From the NCBI RefSeq assembly GCF_003628305.1, contig NZ_RBZM01000004.1, positions 682,001 to 746,000 of the forward strand: a stretch of DNA of 64,000 bases, read 5' to 3'. Of this stretch, positions 46,226-55,674 are shown in pieces (within the stretch, counting starts at the first letter, position 1; every line of letters starts with the position of its first letter). The translations under genes and the position numbers were made by a program. This DNA comes from Cohnella endophytica. GTDB taxonomy: Bacteria; Bacillota; Bacilli; Paenibacillales; Paenibacillaceae. The notes under the pieces were generated by a model that made no database searches, was not told the origin of the DNA, and was given only the letters and a program-made list of their open reading frames with translations.

Positions 46226-46582
46226 ATGGCCAAATTCCGGGTCGGACGGGTCGGCGAACAGATCAAGAAAGAGATCAGCTCCATCATTCAGACGGAGCTG
46301 AAAGATCCCCGGATCGGTTTCATTACCGTGACCGGCGTGGACGTCACGAACGATCTATCCCTTGCCAGAGTGTATATCAGCATTCTGGGAAGCGAAGAAC
46401 AGAAAGAAGAAACGCTGAAAGCGATCGGCCGGGCGAACGGATTCCTGCGCTCGGAGCTCGGACGCCGCGTCAAGCTGCGCCATACTCCGGTAATGGAATT
46501 CAAATTCGACAGCTCGATCGCTTACGGCAGCCATATCGAAGGCTTGTTGCAGCAGCTTAACAAAGACTCCTTGGGGTCATAA
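46226..46582 (+). CDS. rbfA: Ribosome-binding factor A
   Basis: RbfA helps 16S rRNA 5'-end maturation and cold adaptation of ribosomes. The 118-residue product has the KH-like fold signatures VGEQIKKEISSIIQTELKDP and LGRRVKLRHTPVMEFKFDSS. TTAAGGTGGGATC precedes the ATG. In Bacillus subtilis ylxP lies between infB and rbfA; here only 58 bases separate them, so ylxP is absent from this place. Confidence 0.97.
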   Translation: MAKFRVGRVGEQIKKEISSIIQTELKDPRIGFITVTGVDVTNDLSLARVYISILGSEEQKEETLKAIGRANGFLRSELGRRVKLRHTPVMEFKFDSSIAYGSHIEGLLQQLNKDSLGS

Positions 46583-46610
46583 GCTCGGAATGGGCAAGGG
46601 GGAAACGGGC

Positions 46611-47597
46611 ATGTGGGCTAACGCTTTAAAGGAAGCGGCCGCTTTCATTCGGGAGAGGGACGATTTCTTGATCGTCTCCCATGTGCAACCCGACGGCGAT
46701 GCGATCAGCTCCACGGTTGCCACAGGCTGGCTGTTGGAGAAGCTCGGCAAGAAATACACGATGCTGAACGAAGGCCCCGTGCCTTCTCGGCTTCGTTTTC
46801 TATGGAATAGCTCCGACGTATTGACGATGGAAGGCGACGATAGCGCACCGCCGCGTCAATTCCGCAACGTGATTTGCGTCGATTGCGCGGATTACTCGCG
46901 GGTAGGCAGGACGAAATCTTGGTTCGCCGAGGACGCGGAGCTGCTCAACATCGACCACCACCCGACGAACGACGGTTTCGGCCGCGTGAACTTAATGAAG
47001 TTTCACGCGGCGGCTACCGCCGAAATTTTGTTCGAATTAACAGAAGAACTCGGCCAATCGTTGGACGTAGACATAGCGACGGCCATCTACACGGGATTGT
47101 TGACGGATACGGGCGGTTTCCGGTATTCCAATACAAGCCCGTTCGTTCTGTCCATCGCTTCCCGATTATTGGAAGCCGGAGTAAACGGACCTGAGCTAGC
47201 CGAGCTGTTGTTGGAGAGAATGACGCCGGGCCAATTGCAAATCATTCAACGGGGCCTATCGCGTCTCGCATATTCATCGGATCAGCGGATCTCTTGGTTG
47301 TGGGTCACTTCCGAGGATCTAGAGGAATCGGGTGCGACGAACGAGGATTTGGAAGGCTTGGTCAATTATCCGCGGAACGTCGAAGGCGTCGAGGTCGGCA
47401 TGTTGTTCAAGCAAAACGGTACGGCGTCGGTGAAGGTTAGTCTCCGTTCGGCGGGTAAAGTGAACGTAGCCGCGGTAGCCCAGCATTTCGGCGGCGGCGG
47501 ACATGTCCGGGCCGCGGGTTGCAGGCTTACCGAACCTCTTCCCGAAGTCATTCGTCAAGTCGTCGAATACGTACAGAAAGCGTTGGATGAGCAATGA
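46611..47597 (+). CDS. nrnA: NrnA-type oligoribonuclease / pAp phosphatase (DHH family)
   Basis: NrnA degrades very short RNAs and dephosphorylates 3'-phosphoadenosine 5'-phosphate. The DHH-family motifs are VSHVQPDGDAISS (motif I), CVDCADYSRV, LLNIDHHPTND (the DHH motif) and, in the C-terminal DHHA1 domain, FGGGGHVRAAGC. The ATG at 46611 follows AAGGGGGAAAC and gives 328 residues; the ATG at 46590 precedes that ribosome binding site. The gene overlaps truB by 4 bases. This linkage to rbfA and truB is common outside Bacillus subtilis. Confidence 0.95.
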   Translation: MWANALKEAAAFIRERDDFLIVSHVQPDGDAISSTVATGWLLEKLGKKYTMLNEGPVPSRLRFLWNSSDVLTMEGDDSAPPRQFRNVICVDCADYSRVGRTKSWFAEDAELLNIDHHPTNDGFGRVNLMKFHAAATAEILFELTEELGQSLDVDIATAIYTGLLTDTGGFRYSNTSPFVLSIASRLLEAGVNGPELAELLLERMTPGQLQIIQRGLSRLAYSSDQRISWLWVTSEDLEESGATNEDLEGLVNYPRNVEGVEVGMLFKQNGTASVKVSLRSAGKVNVAAVAQHFGGGGHVRAAGCRLTEPLPEVIRQVVEYVQKALDEQ

Positions 47598-48556
47598 GCA
47601 AGAATAAGGAACAAAGCTGGGAAGGCGTGCTGGCGATCTGGAAGCCGGCGGGATGGACCTCCCACGACGTCGTGGCGAAAGCCCGCGGTTTGCTCAAGGA
47701 ACGCAGGATCGGCCATACGGGGACGCTCGATCCCGCGGTTACGGGCGTGTTACCTCTTTGCATCGGTCGTTCTACCCGCTTCGTCGAGTATTTGCAGGAG
47801 ATGCCCAAAACCTATCGTGCCACGCTTCGATTCGGGATCGCCACGGATACCGAGGATTTAAGCGGCGAAGTGATCGAAAGGAAGGATGCCTCCTTCCTCA
47901 CGGAGCCCGCGATGATCGAAGCGGCGCTTGCGTTCGTCGGCGATATCGACCAGATCCCTCCGATGGTATCCGCGGTTAAGATCGACGGCAAACGTTTGTA
48001 CGAGCTAGCCAGGGAAGGCGTTACCGTGGAGCGTCCGTCTAGGCGCGTCAGCATATACTCGATCGACGTGATCCAAGCCGTGGCAGGCGTGGAACAACCG
48101 GAGCTTACTTTCTCGGTAACGTGTTCCAAAGGGACATATATTCGCACGTTATGCGTGGATATCGGACGTAAACTGGGAGTTCCCGCGGTCATGTCCGAGC
48201 TCGTGCGCACGGAAAGCGCGGGTATCTTGGAGGAACATTGCGTGACGCTGGAGCAAATTCCGGCCATGCTCGCAAGCGGCGAGCTGCGGAAGAAGGTTTT
48301 ATCTCCGGATGCGTTGTTAACGGAGATTCCATCCTCGACCGCCGTTATGCCGGAGTCAACCTATGCGGTTCAGGGTAAAGCGATTTCCGCCGACAGGCTG
48401 CAACCGCCCCCGGATCGCGAAGGGATATTAAAGCTATACCGTGCGGACGGCGTATTTCTCGGCATGTTCTCGGTAGACGAGAATAGGGCAATCGTCCGTC
48501 CGGTTAAAGTGTTTATCGCGGCGGGGGATCATCAGAGTGAAAGCCCGTCCGATTGA
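47594..48556 (+). CDS. truB: tRNA pseudouridine-55 synthase
   Basis: TruB makes pseudouridine 55 in the T loop of tRNAs. The catalytic Asp46 lies in IGHTGTLDPAVTGVLPLC, the family signature. Substrate-binding segments such as PPMVSAVKIDGKRLYELARE and CSKGTYIRTLCVDIGRKLG are present, and the C-terminal PUA-like domain follows. Length is 320 residues, the normal size. The start overlaps the nrnA stop by 4 bases. Confidence 0.97.
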   Translation: MSKNKEQSWEGVLAIWKPAGWTSHDVVAKARGLLKERRIGHTGTLDPAVTGVLPLCIGRSTRFVEYLQEMPKTYRATLRFGIATDTEDLSGEVIERKDASFLTEPAMIEAALAFVGDIDQIPPMVSAVKIDGKRLYELAREGVTVERPSRRVSIYSIDVIQAVAGVEQPELTFSVTCSKGTYIRTLCVDIGRKLGVPAVMSELVRTESAGILEEHCVTLEQIPAMLASGELRKKVLSPDALLTEIPSSTAVMPESTYAVQGKAISADRLQPPPDREGILKLYRADGVFLGMFSVDENRAIVRPVKVFIAAGDHQSESPSD

Positions 48557-48574
48557 GCAGGAGGTCGGCATCAG

Positions 48575-49558
48575 GTGGAACGGTTTGATTTATCTGCAGA
48601 GAACGTAACGGGAGCTCTTCCGGAAGGCGCTACGAAGGAGCAGGGGATTTCGCTTGCGATCGGCTTCTTCGACGGAGTTCATCTCGGGCATCAGGAGGTC
48701 GTTCGGCAAGCGGTCGCATTGGCGCGCCGTCAAGGACTCGTGCCGGCGGTCATGACCTTCGATCCTCATCCTCGCGTCGTTCTAGGACAAGGATCGCAAT
48801 ACCGGACGGTGCTCACGCCGCTCGGAGACAAGCTGGCTTTGCTTGCCGAGCTCGGAGTGGAAGCCGCTTATATTATCCACTTCGACCGGGCGTTCTCGGA
48901 AGTGACGGCGGAACAGTTCGTGAAGTCGTTCATTCTTCCGCTTAACGTCAAGGCGACAACGGTAGGCTTCGACTTCGCGTTCGGGCATAAAGGCGAAGGC
49001 AACGCGGAAGCGTTGCGTCTGTTCAGCGGGGGGGCGGTCGAAGTTCAAGCGATCGATCCCGTCTACCTCGAGGAAGGCAAAGTGAGCAGCACCCGCATTC
49101 GCGATCGGTTGGAAGCCGGCGAGTGCACGGATGCTTCCCGTCTGCTTGGCCGGCCGTACCTTATTAAAGGAACGGTCGTACATGGCGACGCGAGAGGCAG
49201 ATTGCTAGGTTACCCAACCGCGAATTTGCTTCCGGAGCAGCCATACGTGATTCCGCGTTTGGGCGTTTACGCCATTCATATCGACGTATTGTCCGATACC
49301 GGTTCGAGCGTAGGACATTATAACGGCGTGCTTAACGTTGGATTCCGTCCGACCTTCGATGCTCCGGGAGGCGCTCTAAAGCTCGAAGCGCATCTTTTCG
49401 ACTTCGACGGGGATCTCTACGGGAGCGCGTTGGCGCTTACGTTCCATACGTTCTTGCGCTCGGAGAAGAAGTTCGAATCTATCGATCAGCTAGTCGCGCA
49501 AATTTCCAGCGACTCCGCGCAAGCGAAAGAAATTTTCTCGAAGACTTTGCCATTGTAA
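48575..49558 (+). CDS. ribF: Bifunctional riboflavin kinase / FAD synthetase
   Basis: RibF (RibC in Bacillus) converts riboflavin to FMN and FAD. The N-terminal FAD synthetase domain has AIGFFDGVHLGHQEVVRQAV, FDPHPR and SSTRIRDRLEAG. The C-terminal flavokinase domain has GDARGRLLGYPTANL and GVLNVGFRPTF. Length is 327 residues. The GTG at 48575 follows GCAGGAGGTCGGC. The stop codon overlaps the -35 region of the rpsO promoter. Confidence 0.97.
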   Translation: MERFDLSAENVTGALPEGATKEQGISLAIGFFDGVHLGHQEVVRQAVALARRQGLVPAVMTFDPHPRVVLGQGSQYRTVLTPLGDKLALLAELGVEAAYIIHFDRAFSEVTAEQFVKSFILPLNVKATTVGFDFAFGHKGEGNAEALRLFSGGAVEVQAIDPVYLEEGKVSSTRIRDRLEAGECTDASRLLGRPYLIKGTVVHGDARGRLLGYPTANLLPEQPYVIPRLGVYAIHIDVLSDTGSSVGHYNGVLNVGFRPTFDAPGGALKLEAHLFDFDGDLYGSALALTFHTFLRSEKKFESIDQLVAQISSDSAQAKEIFSKTLPL

Positions 49559-49582
49559 GTACATCAGAGATTATGCTATACT
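49553..49582 (+). promoter_or_regulatory. Sigma-A promoter of rpsO with extended -10
   Basis: TTGTAA at 49553-49558 and TATACT at 49577-49582 are 18 bases apart, and TGC directly before the -10 box gives an extended -10. The -35 box overlaps the end of ribF. It gives rpsO its own transcription with a leader of about 120 bases. Confidence 0.7.
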
Positions 49583-49589
49583 ATATGAC

Positions 49590-49706
49590 GTTGCCGTTGA
49601 TGGGCCCTGCGCCCGGAAATCGGCATACTCTAACCTTAGCTTGGCAAAGCGAGATCACCGACGCCTGCTTGGCTAATGGCGATTATGATGAAGGAGGTGG
49701 ACAAGG
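49590..49706 (+). promoter_or_regulatory. rpsO leader RNA, possible S15 binding site
   Basis: TGCCG (49592-49596) pairs with CGGCA (49621-49625) and encloses GGGC (49602-49605) with GCCC (49611-49614). A second closing stem joins TTAGC (49636-49640) and GCTAA (49672-49676). S15 autoregulation through leader RNA is known in several bacteria with different folds; the match here is only structural plausibility. Confidence 0.45.
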
Positions 49707-49976
49707 ATGGCATTGACACAAGAACGCAAACAAGAATTGATCGAAGAGCATAAGACACATGCTACGGACACGGGTTCCCCGGAAGTCCAGATCGCTATCC
49801 TTACGCAAAACATCAACAATCTGACGACTCACTTTAGGGAGCACAAGAAAGATCATCACTCCCGTCGTGGTTTGCTCAAGATGGTTGGTCAACGTCGTAA
49901 GTTGCTAGCATACTTGAAAAACAAAGACGTTAGCCGGTACAGCGCCCTGATCGCGAAATTGGGACTACGCCGTTAA
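49707..49976 (+). CDS. rpsO: 30S ribosomal protein S15
   Basis: The 89-residue product is S15, a primary binder of the 16S rRNA central domain. Signature segments are [20 protein letters not shown] and [20 protein letters not shown]. Length is exactly the usual 89. GAAGGAGGTGG precedes the ATG at 49707. A terminator follows the gene and pnp comes after it, as in most bacteria. Confidence 0.99.
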   Translation: MALTQERKQELIEEHKTHATDTGSPEVQIAILTQNINNLTTHFREHKKDHHSRRGLLKMVGQRRKLLAYLKNKDVSRYSALIAKLGLRR

Positions 49977-49992
49977 TCGTTTTACTCGCAAG

Positions 49993-50052
49993 AAAGCAAC
50001 CTGGCTACGCCGGAAGGGGCATAACGCCCTCGCCGGCATCAGGTTGCTTTTT
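49993..50052 (+). terminator. Intrinsic terminator after rpsO
   Basis: AAAGCAACCTG at 49993-50003 is the reverse complement of CAGGTTGCTTT at 50040-50050, followed by TT; the long loop folds again (GGGGC with GCCCT). It ends the rpsO transcript before pnp. Confidence 0.85.
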
Positions 50053-50180
50053 CCCATATTAGGGATATGATTCTCCCGGTGCATGCCTAAGTAATAGGTT
50101 GGCAGGAAATAATGGGAATAGTGTCGAATGTACATAAAGTTCGTGATGGGTTCAGCTGTCACAATGAGGAGGGTATTTGT

Positions 50181-52283
50181 TTGGAACAACGCGTGGAGAT
50201 GCAGCTTGGAGGCCGTTCATTCGCTCTGGAAACGGGACGATTGGCTAAGCAAGCGAATGGAGCCGTCGTCGTTCGTTACGGCGATACGGTCGTTTTGTCG
50301 ACCGTAACGGCTTCTAACGAGCCCAAGGACTTGGATTTCTTTCCGCTTACCGTTAACTATGAAGAACGGTTGTATGCGGTCGGTAAAATTCCCGGAGGAT
50401 TTATTAAACGCGAAGGACGTCCGAGCGAGAAAGCGATTCTGGCCAGCCGTTTGACGGACCGTCCGATTCGCCCGCTATTCTCGGAAGGCTTCCGTAACGA
50501 CGTTCAGATCGTGAACCTCGTAATGAGCGTAGATCAAGATTGCTCGCCGGAAATCGCGGCTATGATCGGAACGTCGGCGGCTTTGTCGATCTCGAACGTG
50601 CCGTTTAACGGACCGGTCGGCGGCGTCATCGTAGGTCGCGTGGACGGACAATTCGTCGTGAACCCGACTCAAGCGCAGGAAGAAGCTTCGGATTTGTACG
50701 TAGTCGTAGCCGGAACGCGCGACGCGATCATGATGGTCGAAGCGGAAGCGAACGAAGTGTCCGAGACGGATATGCTCGAAGCGATCATGTTCGGACATGA
50801 CGAGATCAAGAAAATCGTGGATACGATCGATCAATTGGTAGCCGTAGCCGGTCAACCCAAAATGGCGGTCAAGCTGCACAGCGTAGACGCCGACGTGGAA
50901 GCGGAAGTGAAAGCTTACGCGCAAGAACGTTTGGTACAAGCCGTAAGCATCGCCGAGAAGCATGCGCGCCAAGAAGCGATCGACGCGATCAACGGCGAGA
51001 CGGTCGAGCATTTCGGTAACGTCTATGCCGAGACGCCTAGCAAGCTGAAGGACGTCAAGGAAGTATTGTACGATATCGTCAAGAATGAAGTCCGTCGTCT
51101 GATCACGCACGATAAGGTTCGTCCGGACGGTCGGGGATTGGCCGAAATTCGCCCGATCTCCAGCGATACGTCGATTCTTCCGCGTACGCACGGTTCCGGA
51201 TTGTTCACGCGCGGTCAAACGCAAGCGCTTAGCATCTGTACGCTTGGACCGTTAGGCGAAGTTCAGATTCTGGACGGCATCAGTCCGCAGGAATCGAAAC
51301 GGTTCATGCATCACTATAACTTCCCGCCGTTTTCCGTCGGGGAAGCTCGTCCGCTTCGTCCGCCAGGACGTCGCGAAATCGGACACGGAGCGCTCGGCGA
51401 ACGCGCGCTGCTGAAAGTTCTTCCTTCGGAAGTCGAGTTCCCTTACACGATTCGTCTCGTATCCGAAGTATTGGAATCTAACGGTTCGACCTCCCAGGCG
51501 AGCATTTGCGCGAGCACGCTAGCCATGATGGATGCGGGCGTACCGATCAAAGCACCTGTTGCCGGCGTGGCGATGGGCTTGATCAAAGACGGCGACCACA
51601 CTTCGATTTTGACGGACATCCAAGGGATGGAAGATCACTTGGGCGATATGGACTTCAAGGTCGCGGGAACGGCAGCGGGAATTACGGCGATCCAAATGGA
51701 TATCAAGATCGACGGGATCGACCGTCAGATTCTTACGGAGGCGCTTCAACAAGCGAAAGAAGGCCGCATGTTCATCTTGGGCAAAATGCTCGAGACGATC
51801 CAAGAGCCGCGTAAATCGCTTAGCAAATACGCGCCGAAGATCATCTCGCTCAAAATCAATCCGGACAAAATCCGCGACGTTATCGGCTCCGGCGGTAAAA
51901 TCATCAATAAAATCATTGAAGAAACCGGCGTAAAAATCGATATCGAGCAAGACGGTACCGTCTATATCGCATCTACCGACGAGGCGGCGAACCAAAAAGC
52001 CCGCGGTATCATCGAAGGCATCGTGAAGGAAGTCGTCGTCGGCGAAGTGTATACCGGCACGGTCAAGCGGATCGAGAAATTCGGATGTTTCGTGGAAATT
52101 CTGCCGAACAAAGACGGCCTGATCCACATTAGCCAGCTTTCCAACGATCGCGTGGCCAAGGTGGAAGACGTCGTGAACATCGGAGACCAGATCACGGTGA
52201 AGGTAACTGAGATCGACAACATGGGCCGGGTTAACCTATCCCGCAAAGCGTTGTTGAATTCGGAACAGGTTCCTTCGGTTTAA
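50181..52283 (+). CDS. pnp: Polynucleotide phosphorylase
   Basis: PNPase degrades RNA 3'-5' using phosphate and is part of the RNA degradation machinery. The product has two RNase PH domains (the second with [20 protein letters not shown]), a KH domain with [20 protein letters not shown] and a C-terminal S1 domain with [20 protein letters not shown]. The TTG at 50181 lies 7 bases after GAGGAGGG and gives 700 residues, the usual length; an ATG at 50112 would precede that site. A possible RNase J gene lies downstream in the same window. Tail after S1 is very short. Confidence 0.98.
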   Translation: MEQRVEMQLGGRSFALETGRLAKQANGAVVVRYGDTVVLSTVTASNEPKDLDFFPLTVNYEERLYAVGKIPGGFIKREGRPSEKAILASRLTDRPIRPLFSEGFRNDVQIVNLVMSVDQDCSPEIAAMIGTSAALSISNVPFNGPVGGVIVGRVDGQFVVNPTQAQEEASDLYVVVAGTRDAIMMVEAEANEVSETDMLEAIMFGHDEIKKIVDTIDQLVAVAGQPKMAVKLHSVDADVEAEVKAYAQERLVQAVSIAEKHARQEAIDAINGETVEHFGNVYAETPSKLKDVKEVLYDIVKNEVRRLITHDKVRPDGRGLAEIRPISSDTSILPRTHGSGLFTRGQTQALSICTLGPLGEVQILDGISPQESKRFMHHYNFPPFSVGEARPLRPPGRREIGHGALGERALLKVLPSEVEFPYTIRLVSEVLESNGSTSQASICASTLAMMDAGVPIKAPVAGVAMGLIKDGDHTSILTDIQGMEDHLGDMDFKVAGTAAGITAIQMDIKIDGIDRQILTEALQQAKEGRMFILGKMLETIQEPRKSLSKYAPKIISLKINPDKIRDVIGSGGKIINKIIEETGVKIDIEQDGTVYIASTDEAANQKARGIIEGIVKEVVVGEVYTGTVKRIEKFGCFVEILPNKDGLIHISQLSNDRVAKVEDVVNIGDQITVKVTEIDNMGRVNLSRKALLNSEQVPSV

Positions 52284-52311
52284 TCCGGGCAACAATCAAA
52301 TAAGTTGGACG

Positions 52312-52343
52312 AAAGAGACTCCATTAGGAAGGTCTCTTTTTTC
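52312..52343 (+). terminator. Intrinsic terminator after pnp
   Basis: AAAGAGAC at 52312-52319 pairs with GTCTCTTT at 52332-52339, followed by T-rich sequence (TTTTCTTTTG). It lies 28 bases after the pnp stop. Confidence 0.8.
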
Positions 52344-52389
52344 TTTTGTCTTTTTTTGCATAAATCGGCGGCTTCCTTGGGATGCTCAC

Positions 52390-52418
52390 TCATATTGCCC
52401 ATCATCTTGGCATAGGAT
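52390..52418 (+). promoter_or_regulatory. Sigma-E-like promoter of ylxY
   Basis: TCATATT at 52390-52396 fits the sigma-E -35 pattern KMATATT exactly, and after 14 bases CATAGGAT at 52411-52418 fits six of eight positions of the -10 CATACAMT. The next gene, ylxY, belongs to a family found in endospore formers. The transcription start would be near 52425. Confidence 0.5.
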
Positions 52419-52453
52419 GAGGCAGGGAATCGGGACAAGACGGGGTGAGCGGA

Positions 52454-53446
52454 TTGAAGAGGAAAATACCTTCGGGATTAGCGGCAGCGATGATGCTGGT
52501 CTTATCGTCGATTTTGTTGGCGGGAACATACGGGCCGCTTAGCGCATACGTACACGCCGTTAAACCTCACGACCAGCCTTCGGTTTCCGCAACGAAAGCG
52601 AAATCGGAAGACCAGCTCCTCGGATATATCCAATCCGAGGCCGCGAAGCACAATCAAGCACCGATCGACGCGGTAATCGACCGCGTCTGGAAAGCCGTAC
52701 CCAGCTACGACGGACGGATCGTCGACGTGCAGGCAACCTATCTTAAAGCGAAGGTCATCGGGGCTGCTCCGGGAGGACGCGGCTTCCCATGGGTTTACCG
52801 CGCGGTCAAGCCTCGGATTACCCTGAAGGATCTGCCCGTCGAACCGATCTACCGGGGCAATTCTGCCAAGCCGATGGTCTCTTTTATGATCAACGTTGCT
52901 TGGGGGGATGAATACTTGCTTCCGATGCTCGATACTCTGAAAGAGACGGGCGTAAAAGCGACGTTTTTCTTCGATGGAACTTGGCTAGCGAAACATATGG
53001 ACACGGCCAAGCTGATTATCGCTCAAGGCCACGAAGTCTCCAACCATGCTTATACGCATCCGGACATGAGCAAGTTAGGCGCGGAGCGCCAACGAGAGGA
53101 AATCGCAAAGACGGAGGCGTTGCTCGATAAGCTGGGCGTCAATAACGTTTGGTTCGCGCCTCCCTCGGGTTATTTCAACGACAATACCGTTCAAGTCGCT
53201 TCCGAGTTCGGTTTAAGAACGGTATTATGGACGCTTGATACGATCGATTGGATGAAACCCGATCCTTCGACCGTTATCGACAAGGTGTCCCGTAAAGTCG
53301 CGCCCGGAACGCTCATCCTCATGCACCCGACCCCGGCTTCCCAGAAGGCGTTAAAAGGGATGATCAAGGTGATCAGAGCGAAGGGCTACACGCTCGGTAC
53401 GGTATCGGATACCCTCTCCTCCGAGCGCTTGGAAGATCGGTTGTGA
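52454..53446 (+). CDS. ylxY: YlxY-type sporulation polysaccharide deacetylase-like protein
   Basis: The product has about 330 residues: an N-terminal signal peptide or anchor (about residues 1-32), a poorly conserved region and a NodB domain (about 145-325). The first NodB motif, normally TFDDG, reads MINVAWGDE here, so the usual catalytic Asp pair is altered; the HxxxH metal motif in SNHAYTHPDMS is kept. TIGR02873 (ylxY) members share this, and activity is uncertain. The TTG at 52454 is preferred because GGGGTGA precedes it; the GTG at 52445 lies in that site. The order pnp-ylxY-mlpA matches Bacillus subtilis. Confidence 0.9.
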   Translation: MKRKIPSGLAAAMMLVLSSILLAGTYGPLSAYVHAVKPHDQPSVSATKAKSEDQLLGYIQSEAAKHNQAPIDAVIDRVWKAVPSYDGRIVDVQATYLKAKVIGAAPGGRGFPWVYRAVKPRITLKDLPVEPIYRGNSAKPMVSFMINVAWGDEYLLPMLDTLKETGVKATFFFDGTWLAKHMDTAKLIIAQGHEVSNHAYTHPDMSKLGAERQREEIAKTEALLDKLGVNNVWFAPPSGYFNDNTVQVASEFGLRTVLWTLDTIDWMKPDPSTVIDKVSRKVAPGTLILMHPTPASQKALKGMIKVIRAKGYTLGTVSDTLSSERLEDRL

Positions 53447-53511
53447 CGGATGTCGTAATTTGATATAGTGGTATCACTGTTCATTAGGCATAATGCGAAG
53501 GGGGAAATCGG

Positions 53512-54792
53512 ATGAAAAAATACATACTCAAAAATGGGCTGCGCGTCCTGATCGAATCGATTCCGACCTATCGGTCGGTTGCGTTCGGCATCTGGGTCAA
53601 AACCGGTTCCCGTTATGAGGATTTGAATAACAACGGAATCTCCCATTTTATCGAACACATGTTGTTTAAGGGGACGAACCGCCATAGCGCCAAAGATATC
53701 GCCGACCGCTTCGACGGTATCGGGGGCAACGTGAACGCGTTCACGTCCAAAGAGTATACTTGCTATTACGCCAAAGTTCTTGATCAGCATCTGCCGATCG
53801 CCGTTGATATTTTGTCGGATATGTTTTTCGAATCGCAGATGGCGGATGCCGAACTCGCGAAGGAGAAAAACGTTATCCTCGAAGAAATCTCGATGTACGA
53901 GGACACTCCGGACGATACGGTGCACGATCTGGCGACGCGGGCGGCCTACCACGATCATCCGCTCGCCTATTCCATTCTCGGCACGGCCGAACGTCTGAAC
54001 GCGATGGGCTCCGCCGATTTGCGCGGTTACATGGGCCAGCGTTATCGGATCGACAACACGGTCATCAGCCTCGCGGGCAACGTAGGAGAAGAAGTGCTCG
54101 AGCTGTTGGAGAAACACTTCGGAGGTTTCGACGTTACGGGGACGGACGCGGAGTTAGAAGTTCCGAGCTTCCATTCCAAGGCATTGTTTCACCGCAAGAA
54201 AACGGAGCAAAACCATCTTTGCCTGACTTTTCCCGGCTTATCGATGAAAGCTCCGAATTTGTACGCGATGATCTTGCTCAACAACTCGATCGGGGGCGGC
54301 ATGAGCTCCCACCTGTTCCAAGAGGTAAGGGAGAAAAGGGGATTGGCCTACTCGGTGTATTCCTATCATACCTCTTACGCGGATAGCGGGCTGTTTACGG
54401 TATACGCGGGAACGGCGCCGAAACAAACCAAGGACGTCTACGACATTACGATGGAACTGTTGAACGATGTCGCCGCCAAGGGTTTGAGCGAAGAGGAGCT
54501 GTTTCGCGGCAAGGAACAACTCAAGGGCAACTTGATCCTGAGCTTGGAAAGCACCAGCAGCCGCATGAACCGTCTGGGTAAGAACGAGCTCATGCTCGGT
54601 CGCCATTATACGTTGGACGAAATGCTGGAACGGATCGACCGAGTACAATTGGAAGACTTGAACGAAATAATGACCGCAATGATGGCGGAGCCGTGCGCGG
54701 TTGCGCTTGTCGGAGCGAACGAGAAGGTTTTGTCGGGAATCGGGAGGGAATTCATTGTATCCAATTCAACTGAAGAGACTGCCGGGGAATGA
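53512..54792 (+). CDS. mlpA: M16 family zinc peptidase MlpA (YmxG)
   Basis: The inverted zinc motif HFIEH lies at residues 45-49, with the downstream glutamate in [15 protein letters not shown], so the active site is complete. The second half is the inactive paired domain with [20 protein letters not shown]. Length is 426 residues, typical of single-chain pitrilysin-like YmxG proteins. MlpA in Bacillus subtilis affects protease regulation. GAAGGGGGAAATCGG precedes the ATG. The gene overlaps dut by 38 bases. Confidence 0.96.
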   Translation: MKKYILKNGLRVLIESIPTYRSVAFGIWVKTGSRYEDLNNNGISHFIEHMLFKGTNRHSAKDIADRFDGIGGNVNAFTSKEYTCYYAKVLDQHLPIAVDILSDMFFESQMADAELAKEKNVILEEISMYEDTPDDTVHDLATRAAYHDHPLAYSILGTAERLNAMGSADLRGYMGQRYRIDNTVISLAGNVGEEVLELLEKHFGGFDVTGTDAELEVPSFHSKALFHRKKTEQNHLCLTFPGLSMKAPNLYAMILLNNSIGGGMSSHLFQEVREKRGLAYSVYSYHTSYADSGLFTVYAGTAPKQTKDVYDITMELLNDVAAKGLSEEELFRGKEQLKGNLILSLESTSSRMNRLGKNELMLGRHYTLDEMLERIDRVQLEDLNEIMTAMMAEPCAVALVGANEKVLSGIGREFIVSNSTEETAGE

Positions 54793-55198
54793 GGACGTAG
54801 CGCTTCCCCGCCAGATGTCGGAATGGGCGGCAGGTTTCGATCTGCACGCGGCGGTCGCCGAGCCATTCGTTCTGGCCCCGGGAGAGCGCGCGCTCATCCC
54901 GACGGGCTTCGCGATGGCAATGCCTCGCGAGCTTGAAGCGCAGATCAGACCGCGCAGCGGGTTGGCGTTCAAGCATGGCATTACTTGCTTAAACTCTCCG
55001 GGAACGATCGACGCGGACTATCGAGGCGAAGTGAAGGTGTTGCTCATTAACTTGGGCCAACAACCGTTCACGATCGAACGCGGCGAGCGAATCGCCCAGA
55101 TGGTGTTCCAACGCGTGCCGCAAGTCTCGCTCGAGGAAGTGTCGGAGCTATCCGATACGGTTCGGGGCGAAGGCGGCTTCGGTCATACGGGCAAGTAA
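54755..55198 (+). CDS. dut: dUTP diphosphatase (trimeric Dut)
   Basis: Dut hydrolyses dUTP to dUMP and keeps uracil out of DNA. Motif 1 AAGFDLHAA, motif 2 [10 protein letters not shown], motif 3 [17 protein letters not shown], motif 4 GERIAQMVF and motif 5 [11 protein letters not shown] are all visible. The product has 147 residues, the normal trimeric form. The TTG at 54755 follows GGGAGGG within mlpA; other starts in frame lie further upstream in mlpA. In Bacillus subtilis ymxH occupies the place after mlpA. A terminator follows at 55223. Confidence 0.95.
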   Translation: MYPIQLKRLPGNEDVALPRQMSEWAAGFDLHAAVAEPFVLAPGERALIPTGFAMAMPRELEAQIRPRSGLAFKHGITCLNSPGTIDADYRGEVKVLLINLGQQPFTIERGERIAQMVFQRVPQVSLEEVSELSDTVRGEGGFGHTGK

Positions 55199-55222
55199 AC
55201 GGCCATTTTACATGTTTTCACG

Positions 55223-55273
55223 AAGCAACCGGGTTTCCGCGTCAATACGAGCGGACATCTCGGTTGCTTTTTT
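55223..55273 (+). terminator. Intrinsic terminator after dut
   Basis: AAGCAACCG at 55223-55231 pairs with CGGTTGCTT at 55261-55269, and inside it TCCGC pairs with GCGGA. A T-run to 55273 follows. Confidence 0.85.
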
Positions 55274-55275
55274 CT

Positions 55276-55297
55276 CGATATCCCCTTCGCTCAGGAG
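55276..55297 (+). repeat. 22-bp dispersed repeat, copy 1 (direct)
   Basis: CG followed by ATATCCCCTTCGCTCAGGAG. The same sequence recurs at 55675-55696 in the same orientation and at 55986-56007 in reverse, with a shorter reverse copy at 55941-55959. Confidence 0.9.
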
Positions 55298-55332
55298 TCT
55301 GTTTCGCTGACTCTCCCCAGACAATTAGTTGT

Positions 55333-55629
55333 ACTAACTCCAACTACGATGTGCCTCAAGTGCTCTCAGCAGACGGTTTATTTGACTAACTCCAACTACG
55401 ATGTGCTTCAGGTGCTCTCAGCAGGTGGTTTATTTGACTAACTCCAACTACGATGTTCCACGGGTGCTCTCAGCAGACGGTTTATTTGACTAACTCCAAC
55501 TACGATGTACCACGGGTGCTCTCAGCAGACGGTTTATTTGACTAACTCCAACTACGATGTACCACGGGTGCTCTCAGCAGACGGTTTATTTGACTAACTC
55601 CAACTACAATGTACCTCAGTGCTCCCAAC
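55333..55629. repeat. 52-bp tandem repeat, about 5.7 copies
   Basis: Units begin at 55333, 55385, 55437, 55489, 55541 and 55593, exactly 52 bases apart. Each reads ACTAACTCCAACTACGATGT, then variable bases, then GTGCTCTCAGCAGACGG and TTTATTTG. Units 4 and 5 are identical; units 1 and 2 differ at a few positions, and unit 6 decays after about 35 bases. A degenerate partial unit precedes the first. The period is not a multiple of three, so the array is not coding. Confidence 0.95.
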
Positions 55630-55674
55630 GTATGGATAACTGATTTGACATTCCTACTATCGTGCGCTTTTTCA

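Noticed and set aside
50099-50130. TTGGCA as a promoter for pnp
   Set aside because: No acceptable -10 element lies at 16-18 bases; a sigma-54 reading (TGGCA-N-TGC) also fails.
55333-55629. The 52-bp repeats as a CRISPR array
   Set aside because: Units are contiguous, without unique spacers between conserved repeats, and no cas genes are near.
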